Shown one piece after another: positions 32,358 through 39,276 of a DNA stretch of 39,276 nucleotides; the first letter of the stretch is position 1, and the number at the start of each line of letters is the position of its first letter. Made by a program: the position numbers and the translations under genes. The notes below the pieces were generated by a model. The model saw only the letters and a list, made by a program, of their open reading frames with translations. It did not search any database and was not told the DNA's origin. The DNA is from an uncultured Lachnospiraceae bacterium (GTDB lineage Bacteria > Bacillota > Clostridia > Lachnospirales > Lachnospiraceae): the NCBI GenBank assembly GCA_904395885.1, contig CAJFOF010000024.1, forward strand, positions 1-39,276. Direction: 5' to 3'.

Positions 32358-32778
32358 GTCGGGAACCCTCCTTTATCTCTCTCGTCTTATTCTGAAATTC
32401 ATACCGCTTTTGAAGACGCCGCAGTTTGGCTGCATACGCCTTCATCCCTTTTACTGATTTTTTATAGCGTGCGGCAGCCACTACTCCTGTTATGATCAAA
32501 TAAATTGCCAGACCGGCCAGATATGCGGCAATCAGCAATTCCCCTTTGCGAACAAGGTCATCAAGACTCACCGTATTCAGAAGGCTGTCCAGATTATATA
32601 AACCCCATACCAGAAGGCAGAGAACAGCGCAGACCGAATATTTAAAAAAGCTCCTCAGCAGGCAGCTTCCCACATAATCGCTCTTAAAATAGGTATGGAA
32701 CAGGTTAATCCGCTTTTCCTCTTTTTTCTCCAGCAATGCAATTTCTGTCATCAGCCTGATTTTTTCTTCATTCAGCAT
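32335..32778 (-). CDS. small two-helix membrane protein, unknown function
   Basis: A 147-residue protein with a charged N-terminal helix (MLNEEKIRLMTEIALLEKKE), two membrane helices (about 45-62, SVCAVLCLLVWGLYNL, and about 82-102, LIAAYLAGLAIYLIITGVVA), and a basic coiled-coil-like C-terminus (KAYAAKLRRLQKRYEFQNK). I do not recognise a family. It is the first gene of the operon with the 314-residue membrane protein, cdaA and cdaR, and overlaps the next gene by 23 bases. AGAGGAG precedes the start. A promoter with TATACT lies at 32812-32840. Confidence 0.75.
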   Translation of the reverse strand: MLNEEKIRLMTEIALLEKKEEKRINLFHTYFKSDYVGSCLLRSFFKYSVCAVLCLLVWGLYNLDSLLNTVSLDDLVRKGELLIAAYLAGLAIYLIITGVVAAARYKKSVKGMKAYAAKLRRLQKRYEFQNKTREIKEGSRHDGPVRV

Positions 32779-32811
32779 ACCGTTACTCCTCTACACCTAA
32801 AGTATCAATTT

Positions 32812-32840
32812 AGTATACCACAATCTGCTCGTATTGGCGA
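32812..32840 (-). promoter_or_regulatory. promoter of the c-di-AMP/PTS operon
   Basis: On the minus strand, extended -10 TGGTATACT with TATACT at 32812-32817. The -35 region at 17 bases (TCGCCA, 32835-32840) is weak, as is common for extended -10 promoters. Confidence 0.5.
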
Positions 32841-32895
32841 CCCTATCTGAAGAAATTTTTTAAGAATCTTGAAATCTTCACCCCTCGCGGAATCC

Positions 32896-32924
32896 TTGCA
32901 TCTCAAATACAGTTCTGCTATTAT
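32896..32924 (+). promoter_or_regulatory. promoter of the MalY-type lyase gene
   Basis: TTGCAT (32896-32901), 17-base spacer, TATTAT (32919-32924). It is divergent from the c-di-AMP operon promoter, about 80 bases away. Confidence 0.65.
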
Positions 32925-32973
32925 GTAGGAAAAAACTGGCCTTCTTGGTCTATTTTACAAAAAGGAGAACTCT

Positions 32974-34185
32974 ATGAAATACGACTTTATCTCTATTATG
33001 GATCGCCATGGAAAAGATTCCATTGCAGTAGACGGGCTCGGAAACGGATCCAGTATGGCACCCGACCGGCCCAAAGACGGATTTGATGCCATTCCCATGT
33101 GGGTGGCAGACATGAACTTTCCTACCGTCCCCACGGTATCAGAGGCTATTATTGAGCGGGCCGGCCATCCGGCTTTCGGCTATTTTTCTCCCACCGAGGA
33201 ATATTTTCATTCTATTATCCGATGGCAGGAGATTCGCAATGGAGTCACAGAACTTACCAGCAAACATATTGGCTACGAAAACGGTGTGCTGGGAGGTGTC
33301 ATCAGTGCACTGAATGTCTTCTGCTCCAAGGGGGATCATATTCTTTTGCACTCTCCCACCTACATCGGTTTTACCAACAGTCTGACCAACAATGGCTACA
33401 ACATCGTTCACAGTCCTCTCGTTTTGGATGAAAACAACATCTGGCGCATGGACTTTGCAGATATGGAACAGAAAATTGCAGAAAACCATATCCACGCCGC
33501 TGTTTTCTGTTCCCCCCATAATCCCTGCGGCCGGGTATGGGAGCGCCGGGAGCTGGAACGGTTCATGGAGCTGTGCCGCAAATACAATGTATATGTAATC
33601 TCTGATGAGATCTGGTCCGATCTGATATTGGACGGCCATAAGCACATTCCCACTCAAATGGTAAGTGAGGACGCCCGTCAGCGCACGGTTGCACTGTATG
33701 CTCCTTCCAAAACGTTCAATCTGGCAGGACTGGTGGGCAGCTACCATATTATCTATAATCAATGGATTCTGGATCGCATAAACAAAGAATCTTCCCTCTC
33801 CCATTACAACGCAATGAATGTCTTGAGTATGCATGCCCTGATCGGCGCATATAAGCCGGAGGGTTACGAGTGGGTGGATGAATTGTGTCAGGTTCTGACT
33901 GAAAATGTGGATTATGCCTGCAGCTATATTGCCGAGCACTTTGACGGCGTCAGAGTATCGAAACCACAGGGTACCTACATGCTGTTTATCGACTGTACAG
34001 CTTGGTGCCAAAAGCATGGAAAATCTATCAGTGAACTTCAGAAGGCCGGATGGAATGTGGGGGTAGCCTGGCAAGATGGCCGTGCCTTCCACGGTCCCTG
34101 CCACATCCGGATGAATCTGGCCCTCCCCCTTTCCCGGGTACAGGAAGCCTTCCGCCGGCTTGACAAATACGTATTCAATATTTAA
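32974..34185 (+). CDS. MalY/PatB-family C-S lyase (cystathionine beta-lyase-like aminotransferase)
   Basis: A 403-residue PLP fold-type I enzyme of the MalY/PatB branch. Family motifs are the N-terminal IPMWVADMNFPT, HPAFGYFSP, FCSPHNPCGRVW, ISDEIWSDLILDGHKHIP and the PLP lysine in APSKTFNLAGLVGSY. It cleaves carbon-sulfur bonds of cystathionine or cysteine conjugates to pyruvate, ammonia and a thiol; MalY itself also modulates maltose regulation in E. coli. AAAGGAG precedes the start. It is transcribed alone from its own promoter. A GC-rich inverted repeat (GCAGCA...TGCTGC) lies after the stop without a T run. Confidence 0.92.
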   Translation: MKYDFISIMDRHGKDSIAVDGLGNGSSMAPDRPKDGFDAIPMWVADMNFPTVPTVSEAIIERAGHPAFGYFSPTEEYFHSIIRWQEIRNGVTELTSKHIGYENGVLGGVISALNVFCSKGDHILLHSPTYIGFTNSLTNNGYNIVHSPLVLDENNIWRMDFADMEQKIAENHIHAAVFCSPHNPCGRVWERRELERFMELCRKYNVYVISDEIWSDLILDGHKHIPTQMVSEDARQRTVALYAPSKTFNLAGLVGSYHIIYNQWILDRINKESSLSHYNAMNVLSMHALIGAYKPEGYEWVDELCQVLTENVDYACSYIAEHFDGVRVSKPQGTYMLFIDCTAWCQKHGKSISELQKAGWNVGVAWQDGRAFHGPCHIRMNLALPLSRVQEAFRRLDKYVFNI

Positions 34186-34238
34186 TTTTATTATGCCCAT
34201 CTGTAAAGAGCAGAGCTGCAGCAGAACGTTGCTGCGGC

Positions 34239-34278
34239 AAAAAGCAGGGCAGAATAACGAAACATCATTCTGCCCTGC
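34239..34278 (-). terminator. terminator of the MacAB-like exporter operon
   Basis: A perfect 12-bp stem (34244-34255 with 34267-34278, GCAGGGCAGAAT) is followed on the minus strand by TTTTT (34239-34243). It lies 54 bases after the permease stop. Confidence 0.85.
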
Positions 34279-34332
34279 AGATATCAAATCAATCTTTTAC
34301 AAGAACGCCAGAAGCGATCCTCTCTTTTACTT

Positions 34333-35544
34333 CTATTCATACCGAAGTGCATCGATCGGATCAGCTTTCGCCGCTTTCGATGCGGGGTACAGTCCGAAAA
34401 AGATTCCCACGACTGCAGAAAATGAAACAGCTAATATAACCACTGACGGTTTGATTACGACCGGAATGCCGAAAGCCATTCCCCCCAGACTTACCAGGCT
34501 GACAGCCAGAGCGACGCCCAAGGCTCCTCCACAGGCTGACAACAGAGCCGATTCTGTCAGAAACTGAATCAGAACATCCCGCGTTCTGGCTCCGAGGGCC
34601 TTGCGGATTCCGATCTCCCTGGTACGTTCCGTGACCGACACCAGCATAATATTCATAATCCCGATTCCTCCCACCAGAAGAGAGATTGCAGCAATGCCGC
34701 CCACTGCCGCCGAAATTCCGCTCATTACAGAATCCACGCTGCCCATCTCATTGATTGCCGTGGTCTGGGAATAATCGCCCGCCTGACGGCCCTTGGTCTT
34801 GGCTATATATGCTGTCAGACGGTCAAAAAAGTTCTGCAGGTCAATCCCTTCTTTGGCAAAGACATGGCAATAGTAAAAGTAATCATTGGGCCAGGTTAAA
34901 ATCGTGTACGGGATGAGAGCTGTGCCTTTGTCGCTGCTTCCTCCCATCATCAGTTTCATAAAAGGACTCATCTCTTTCCGGTAAACTCCAACGATATTGT
35001 ATTCATCCGTATAGCCATAGATCGTGGTCCGGAAGGTCTTTCCCACTGCATCGGCTGTCCCGAAAAGTTTCACTGCGCTCTCTTCCTCAATAACAACATT
35101 TTTCTTCCGTCCCAGGATGTCACCCTCATTCAGGTAACGCCCAGAAAGAATCGTCACAGGCTGAACATCGATATAGTTGTAATCAATGCCCGTAAAGTCA
35201 AAATCCATGGTGATTCTTCCGGCCTGGACCTTTGAGCTGGCTGATGCGCCGCTGTCTATGTATGCGATCTCGTCGCCAAATACTTCTTTGATTCGGTCCA
35301 GGTCGTCCAGATTAAAGTAATCACTCTGGTGAACGTCCTCGATCCAATACCCGATCCCGATGTAAGCCTGAGTCAGACCCACATCTTTGTAAATATCTGT
35401 GAACATGCTTCGCAGAGTGTCCCCGATGGAGACGATGGAGATTACTGAGCCGATACCGATAATAATTCCCAACATGGTAAGAAAGGCCCGCATCTTATTG
35501 GCTTTGATGGCGTGAAATGCCATACTCATATTTTCAAGCAGCAT
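34333..35544 (-). CDS. MacB-type ABC transporter permease (MacB_PCD + FtsX)
   Basis: A 403-residue permease. One N-terminal helix (KMRAFLTMLGIIIGIGSVISIVSIGD split by turns, about 17-40) precedes a large extracytoplasmic MacB_PCD domain (about 45-270). Three C-terminal helices make the FtsX domain, with the conserved VTERTREIGIRKALGA loop and a basic/charged end (LYPASKAAKADPIDALRYE). It works with the ATPase gene 3 bases upstream and the adaptor gene before it as a tripartite-like exporter of peptides, lipids or drugs. Substrate unknown. GGAGG lies 8 bases before the start. Confidence 0.93.
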   Translation of the reverse strand: MLLENMSMAFHAIKANKMRAFLTMLGIIIGIGSVISIVSIGDTLRSMFTDIYKDVGLTQAYIGIGYWIEDVHQSDYFNLDDLDRIKEVFGDEIAYIDSGASASSKVQAGRITMDFDFTGIDYNYIDVQPVTILSGRYLNEGDILGRKKNVVIEEESAVKLFGTADAVGKTFRTTIYGYTDEYNIVGVYRKEMSPFMKLMMGGSSDKGTALIPYTILTWPNDYFYYCHVFAKEGIDLQNFFDRLTAYIAKTKGRQAGDYSQTTAINEMGSVDSVMSGISAAVGGIAAISLLVGGIGIMNIMLVSVTERTREIGIRKALGARTRDVLIQFLTESALLSACGGALGVALAVSLVSLGGMAFGIPVVIKPSVVILAVSFSAVVGIFFGLYPASKAAKADPIDALRYE

Positions 35545-35547
35545 TCG

Positions 35548-36372
35548 TCAGTCCTCCTTCCCGTTTTCTCTTGCCCGGTACAGGCCTTCCATATGATTTT
35601 CATGGCCTGTGACCGTCGGATTGGGGTTCAGCTCATCGCTGATCACATTGCCGTCCTGAAAGCGGATAATCCTGTGAGTAAAAGCGGCAATATTCTCTTC
35701 ATGAGTGACCACCACCACCGTGGCCCCTTCCCTGTGAAGCTCGCTAAAAATCTCCATGATCTCAATGGAGGAAGCTGTGTCCAGGTTTCCCGTAGGTTCG
35801 TCTGCCAGGATCAGCGGCGGTTCATTGGCCAGTGCCCTGGCGATGGCAACCCTTTGGCGCTGTCCTCCCGACAGCTCGTTAGGCATGTGCTCAAACCTCT
35901 TTCCCAGGCCCACCTTCTCCAGAAGCTGCAGGGCCCGCTCTCTCCGCTCCCTTTTGGGCCGGTGAGCATAAATCATAGGAAGCTCTACATTTTTCAGAGC
36001 CGATGTCCTGGAGATCAGGTTAAAGGACTGAAAAACAAAGCCGATTTTTCGGTTGCGGATGTCCGACAGTTCATTAGGCATCAGTTCCGCCGTGTCCACG
36101 CCATCCAGATAATAATGTCCCAGGCTAGGCCGGTCCAGGCAGCCGAGAATGTTCATCAGCGTGGATTTTCCGGAACCCGACTGGCCCATGATCGCCACAA
36201 ACTCTCCTCTTTTTATCGTCAGGTTGATTTTCTTCAAGCCCAGCACCTTGATGGCGCCAGTATCGTATATCTTTACCAGATTTTCCAGCCGGATCAGATC
36301 CTCCGACACGTTTTCCGTCAGATAGGATGGCGTTTCCTTTTCCCGTACAAAGGGATTTTTTATCATTTTCAT
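35548..36372 (-). CDS. MacB/LolD-type ABC transporter ATP-binding protein
   Basis: A 274-residue ATPase. Walker [14 protein letters not shown]-loop FQSFNLIS, signature [15 protein letters not shown], Walker [13 protein letters not shown] and the VVTHE switch histidine are all present. The N-terminal extension of about 38 residues before the ABC core ([20 protein letters not shown]) is longer than usual. The start at 36372 is chosen because GGGAGG lies 5 bases upstream and directly follows the adaptor stop; the longer frame to 36438 would overlap the adaptor gene. It pairs with the permease gene 3 bases downstream. Confidence 0.95.
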   Translation of the reverse strand: MKMIKNPFVREKETPSYLTENVSEDLIRLENLVKIYDTGAIKVLGLKKINLTIKRGEFVAIMGQSGSGKSTLMNILGCLDRPSLGHYYLDGVDTAELMPNELSDIRNRKIGFVFQSFNLISRTSALKNVELPMIYAHRPKRERRERALQLLEKVGLGKRFEHMPNELSGGQRQRVAIARALANEPPLILADEPTGNLDTASSIEIMEIFSELHREGATVVVVTHEENIAAFTHRIIRFQDGNVISDELNPNPTVTGHENHMEGLYRARENGKED

Positions 36373-36385
36373 AAGCGCCTCCCGG

Positions 36386-37771
36386 TTACTCCTGGCCTGC
36401 AGGCGCTGCTGCAGGGGAAGAATCGGGTAATGGAGCAACTTTGCTTCCCTCGGTCAGCGCAGCGTCAGGGGTAATGATATACTCCATGTTCTCTGTCAGC
36501 TCTGCTCCCTCGGCCGGAAAGATCTCCACGCTGATGTCGCTCTCCACGCCGGTGGTCACAGGAACCATCCTGCACAGCCCGTTCTCCACCACAACAATAG
36601 AACTGGAGCCGTCGGCCTCTGTCCTGAGAGCGGAGATCGGTATTACCCAGGTGTCCTTGGCCTCCTCCAGCACGATCCCGGCTTTGGCTGTGATCCCAGC
36701 TATCAGCTTCGAATCTTTGTCCAGGACGCGGATCTTGGTCGGAATAACGCGCTCTGTCGATCCGCCGCCCTTCTCTTCGCCGGTAGGCGAGATGGAGATC
36801 ACCTCTCCCTGAGCAGAGCCATCCCCCATAATGTCGGCTGTGATTGTTGCCTTCTGCCCCACTTCCACCTGGCCGATGGAATACTCGCTGATCTGGATCT
36901 CAAGTTCCAGGGTTTCCAAATTTTCAATGGTAAAGATCGGCTGATTGTTCTCCAGGTCATCGGCAAACTGCCCCACTTTACCGTTCACCCGGACAACCGT
37001 GCCGGCGATGGGGGCTGTCAGCCGGGCATTGTTCAGATTTTCCATGGCTTTGTCTAGGTTAAACTGGGCGTTCTTGATCTGCAGGTCGTAGGACTTATCC
37101 GCCACCACCTGCCCGTTTTCCAGATTATAGCCCTCCATAGCCCTTCTGGCGTCATTCATGCTGTTGGCCGCCTGTTCCAACTCTACCTGAGAGACGCTTC
37201 CCGTCTGAGCCAGAATATTCAGTCGATTATAATTGGCCTCTGCAGCCTGGTAATCCTGAAGGGCTTTGGCATATCCGTTCTGCGCGGATTTCAGGTTCTC
37301 TTCCTTGTTGGCCACCGCCAGGTCGTAAGAGTTCTGTGCGATCTCCAGCTCCTTTAAGAGCTCCGTCTCGTCGATCTCGCCCAGCAGCTGGCCTTCCACC
37401 ACCTTGTCGCCCTCTTTGACCGCAATGTTCTTGATCTTCCCGTGAATGTTCGACATTACATCCACGCTGTCCGTCCCGGAGACCGGCCCGCTGACCGACA
37501 GCACGTTCTGAATGTCACCCCTGGTCAGGGGAGCCGTCGCCACCACCGGCACAACCTCTTTGTTTCCGCCCAGCACATTGAAACCGAGGAAGGCTGCGGC
37601 CGCCACGGCCACGGCTCCCACAGCGATCTTTTTCTTTCTGCTCCAGCGGCGGCGTTTCTTTTTCGGCTTTTCCAATGAAGAATCTTCACTGAGCATTGCC
37701 TCCAGCTTTTTATCAAAGTCATCCTCCTGCTGTTCGTTAGAGAGGGAGAGGTCTTTATCGTTATCTTTCAT
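36386..37771 (-). CDS. HlyD/MacA-type efflux adaptor protein
   Basis: A 461-residue adaptor for the ABC exporter. After an acidic cytosolic N-terminus and a basic stretch (KPKKKRRRWSRKKK) comes one membrane helix (IAVGAVAVAAAAFLGFNVL). Then come a split lipoyl domain (VMSNIHGKIKNIAVKEGDKV and LTAPIAGTVVRVNGKVGQF), a coiled-coil hairpin of about 120 residues (AQNSYDLAVANKEEN, QAANSMNDARRAMEGY), and beta-barrel domains. The C-terminal tail is Pro/Ala-rich. The start at 37771 is preferred because AGGAGGATAACTGT precedes it. The gene ends just before the ATPase gene. No convincing promoter is seen in the short gap to the upstream terminator. Confidence 0.9.
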   Translation of the reverse strand: MKDNDKDLSLSNEQQEDDFDKKLEAMLSEDSSLEKPKKKRRRWSRKKKIAVGAVAVAAAAFLGFNVLGGNKEVVPVVATAPLTRGDIQNVLSVSGPVSGTDSVDVMSNIHGKIKNIAVKEGDKVVEGQLLGEIDETELLKELEIAQNSYDLAVANKEENLKSAQNGYAKALQDYQAAEANYNRLNILAQTGSVSQVELEQAANSMNDARRAMEGYNLENGQVVADKSYDLQIKNAQFNLDKAMENLNNARLTAPIAGTVVRVNGKVGQFADDLENNQPIFTIENLETLELEIQISEYSIGQVEVGQKATITADIMGDGSAQGEVISISPTGEEKGGGSTERVIPTKIRVLDKDSKLIAGITAKAGIVLEEAKDTWVIPISALRTEADGSSSIVVVENGLCRMVPVTTGVESDISVEIFPAEGAELTENMEYIITPDAALTEGSKVAPLPDSSPAAAPAGQE

Positions 37772-37840
37772 ACAGTTATCCTCCTGATCCGTTTTCTGTT
37801 TTCTACCCATATAACGATCATTGGACATCCATATCTTCAC

Positions 37841-37884
37841 AAAAAAGAAGATGCTGCAAAATTCTGTGTTTTACAGCGTCTTCT
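37841..37884 (-). terminator. terminator of the SdpR-SdpI-PNPOx operon
   Basis: Arms 37846-37856 and 37874-37884 (AGAAGACGCTG with CAGCATCTTCT on the minus strand, one G-T pair) enclose a 17-base loop and are followed on the minus strand by TTTTTT. It lies 44 bases after the stop at 37929. Confidence 0.85.
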
Positions 37885-37928
37885 CAGAGCAATTTCTTTT
37901 TTATTGTCAGATGACCAGGTCCTAATTT

Positions 37929-38321
37929 TTAAATTTCAAACACCTTCGGTTCCTCTGTAAAGGAACAGATCTCCGCCTTCCCATTTTTCAGGAAAAATAC
38001 CTCCGTGTTCCCGTCCCCCGGCTGGTACATGGACTGCAGAGAGGGGTAGGCATCCAGCATGTGCTTCTGTGCCTCGATCCTCTCATCCAGGCACGCCTCT
38101 GCCGTCACCCGGATCCATCTCCCATCTGCCATTCCGCAGATCTCGATCTTTGGATTTTCCTTCATCTGCCTGGAAACGCTCTTTTTCTTTCCCGTCTGGA
38201 TGTAGAGCTTTCCCTCAAACAGGTCAATAGTCCCGAAGGGGCGTACCCTGGGCTGATCCCCCTCCATCGTTGCCAGATAGTAGGTTTCGCATTTCTTCAG
38301 AAATTCATACACTTCGTTCAT
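37929..38321 (-). CDS. pyridoxamine 5'-phosphate oxidase-like (FMN-binding split barrel) protein
   Basis: A 130-residue small flavin-binding split-barrel protein. The N-terminal pattern NEVYEFLKKCETYYLATMEGDQPRVRPFG is typical, with TYYLATMEG and the PRVRPFG strand, then KLYIQTGKKKSVSRQMKENPKIEIC (FMN-phosphate region). The family includes pyridoxamine-phosphate oxidase relatives with unknown substrates, often acting on flavin or F420-type cofactors. Third gene after SdpR and SdpI, 21 bases past the SdpI stop, followed by a strong terminator. GGAGG precedes the start. Confidence 0.88.
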   Translation of the reverse strand: MNEVYEFLKKCETYYLATMEGDQPRVRPFGTIDLFEGKLYIQTGKKKSVSRQMKENPKIEICGMADGRWIRVTAEACLDERIEAQKHMLDAYPSLQSMYQPGDGNTEVFFLKNGKAEICSFTEEPKVFEI

Positions 38322-38342
38322 AACAGAGACCTCCTTTTACCG

Positions 38343-38972
38343 TTAAATGCCGTGTCTGTACAGCCAAAATGAGTAACCTGCAGGAACACCTGACATCAGG
38401 ATCAGGGCAAGTATCATCAAAACTGGACTTTTGAAGAAAGCATTGACCACAAACAGGACGCCTCCTGCCACCCACAGCCATCCTGCCATCCTGTGGGTTC
38501 TGTTCCAGTTTTCCTCGCTGGACAGGGTCCAGGGCAGCTTGATGCCCATGCTGTAATTTTGTCTGGTTTTTGGGAGATAGTTTCCTATAATCACTAAGAA
38601 AATCCCTAAAAACAGATTGACTGCCATGCCGATATCGATTCCCATGCCCAGAGCAATGCCATAGCAGAGCATCATCATAAAGACTGTGAGCACAGGGATA
38701 ATCCAGAAAGTGATGGCGATCAGTTTTCTGCTCATGTTTTTTCTCTTGGGGTCATTGGCAATAAAAAAATACATCAGGAACTCCACCGCAGCCATCAAAA
38801 CCGGCATTCCTATCACAAAAGATCCTTTAGAGCTATACCCATTGATCTCTCCGCTGAAATTAAAGTGTGTCGGGATCCTCTCCGGAAGCCTTCCCCACAA
38901 AAATACTCCTATGAGGCACGGGATCAGTGTGATAATCACTGCCAGCGCCAGCGTTGTTTTCGATAGTTTCAA
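38343..38972 (-). CDS. SdpI-family immunity/membrane protein
   Basis: A 209-residue polytopic protein with six hydrophobic helices. The N-terminal DUF1648 region shows RLPERIPTHFNFSGEINGY, and the SdpI domain shows GNYLPKTRQNYSMGIKLPWTLSSEENW and RTHRMAGWLWVAGG. In Bacillus subtilis SdpI gives immunity to the SdpC toxin and also recruits the repressor SdpR to the membrane. The start is a TTG at 38972 that overlaps the SdpR stop, with AGAGGTGG 6 bases upstream; no ATG lies near. No sdpABC toxin genes are in the window. Confidence 0.92.
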   Translation of the reverse strand: MKLSKTTLALAVIITLIPCLIGVFLWGRLPERIPTHFNFSGEINGYSSKGSFVIGMPVLMAAVEFLMYFFIANDPKRKNMSRKLIAITFWIIPVLTVFMMMLCYGIALGMGIDIGMAVNLFLGIFLVIIGNYLPKTRQNYSMGIKLPWTLSSEENWNRTHRMAGWLWVAGGVLFVVNAFFKSPVLMILALILMSGVPAGYSFWLYRHGI

Positions 38973-39238
38973 TCCTTGCCACCTCTCAGTTCAGACAGCC
39001 ACAGCATAATTTCCTCTACGACTGAGGTATTCAGCTCGTAGTATATAAAGTTTTTGAATCTGGATTCCGTTATAAGCTCCGCTTTCTTCAAAAGATTCAG
39101 ATGGTAAGAAATCGTTGCCTGTGAAATATCAAAATGACTCGCGATCTCCCCCGCCGACATTTTACCGTCTTTTAAAAGGCTTAAAATGTCTCTTCTGACA
39201 GGATCTGAAAGGGCTTTAAAGGTTTCCGCAAATCCCAT
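38969..39238 (-). CDS. SdpR-type ArsR-family autorepressor
   Basis: An 89-residue winged-helix repressor. It shows KALSDPVRRDILSLL, the recognition-helix region AGEIASHFDISQATISYHL, LLKKAELI and the wing. There are no metal-binding cysteines, so it is the SdpR-like (non-metal) branch of ArsR proteins. The start at 39238 is preferred because GGAGG lies 5 bases upstream. It overlaps the sdpI start by 4 bases. A perfect 22-bp palindrome 15 bases upstream of the start is the probable operator. Confidence 0.9.
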   Translation of the reverse strand: MGFAETFKALSDPVRRDILSLLKDGKMSAGEIASHFDISQATISYHLNLLKKAELITESRFKNFIYYELNTSVVEEIMLWLSELRGGKD

Positions 39239-39252
39239 AGCCGCCTCCATAG

Positions 39253-39274
39253 TATTTAGATAATTATCTAAATA
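39253..39274 (-). promoter_or_regulatory. perfect 22-bp palindrome, likely SdpR operator
   Basis: TATTTAGATAA followed by TTATCTAAATA is an exact palindrome immediately before the ribosome site of the SdpR-type gene. The promoter itself probably overlaps it or continues past the window edge. ArsR proteins bind such AT-rich dyads. Confidence 0.75.
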
Positions 39275-39276
39275 GA

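Noticed and set aside
33139-34287. A 382-codon open frame on the minus strand opposite the MalY-type gene.
   Set aside because: The plus-strand gene has complete PLP-enzyme motifs, a promoter and a ribosome site; the antisense frame has none.
1-39276. CRISPR arrays, tRNA or rRNA genes, insertion sequences or prophage genes.
   Set aside because: No regularly spaced repeats, no transposase or phage-like proteins, and no tRNA-like T-loop patterns were seen on reading; a covariance-model search was not possible.

Overview
The window looks like chromosomal core and near-core sequence of a low-to-mid GC Gram-positive anaerobe of the Clostridia, most likely a Lachnospiraceae. The reasons are the clean AGGAGG-type ribosome sites, near-consensus sigma-A promoters, an HPr with both His15 and a regulatory serine, a CdaA/CdaR pair, SdpI/SdpR, a two-domain PPK2 and several Lachnospiraceae-style membrane proteins. 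I see no insertion sequence, prophage, CRISPR array, tRNA or rRNA, and genes fill almost everything; the longest gap is about 280 bases.

Layout. (1) 54-5533, all minus: BaiN/HI0933-type flavoprotein, polyphosphate:AMP phosphotransferase, a YcxB-like membrane protein, aspartate kinase and an HD-domain protein. (2) 5697-11722: an unknown 162-aa protein (plus), a YitT protein (minus), then a plus-strand run of ion-transporter-type permease, asparagine synthetase and a secreted ComEC-like metallo-beta-lactamase-fold protein. (3) 11698-18957, minus: an alkyltransferase-like protein lacking the reactive cysteine, a cysteine-rich Fe-S protein, a glycogen debranching enzyme, a CsoR repressor with an NhaC antiporter, and a CNNM/HlyC-type transporter. 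(4) 19220-20041, plus: a LytTR regulator whose gene contains a perfect 17-bp inverted repeat. (5) 20065-23239, minus: two overlapping PLP aminotransferases and a membrane-anchored MerR regulator. (6) 23410-32778, minus: a long module that joins c-di-AMP synthesis (CdaA, CdaR, two unknown membrane proteins) to the general PTS proteins (HPr, EI), a Wzy-like polymerase and a GlcNAc-family sugar PTS (EIIA, EIICB). (7) 32974-34185, plus: MalY-type C-S lyase. (8) 34333-39238, minus: a MacAB-like exporter (adaptor, ATPase, permease) and an SdpR-SdpI-PNPOx operon with a perfect 22-bp operator-like palindrome at the window edge.

How parts work together. In region 6 a complete phosphorelay is encoded in one place: EI takes phosphate from PEP, HPr carries it, then EIIA and EIICB pass it to an incoming amino sugar or hexose. 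The EIIA-EIICB pair has its own perfect promoter followed by a terminator-like attenuator, so it can be induced separately from the c-di-AMP/HPr/EI operon. The shared placement suggests a link between cell-wall/turgor signalling (c-di-AMP), sugar uptake and envelope polymer synthesis, but that is inference from gene order only.

The most unusual features are the perfect coding hairpin in the LytTR gene, the PTS leader attenuator, the CdaA-CdaR-HPr-EI-Wzy gene order, the CsoR-NhaC pairing, and the membrane-tethered MerR. Starts were chosen from ribosome binding sites and overlaps and often lie downstream of the longest possible frame. All family calls rest on reading motifs in the translation; no database search was possible.
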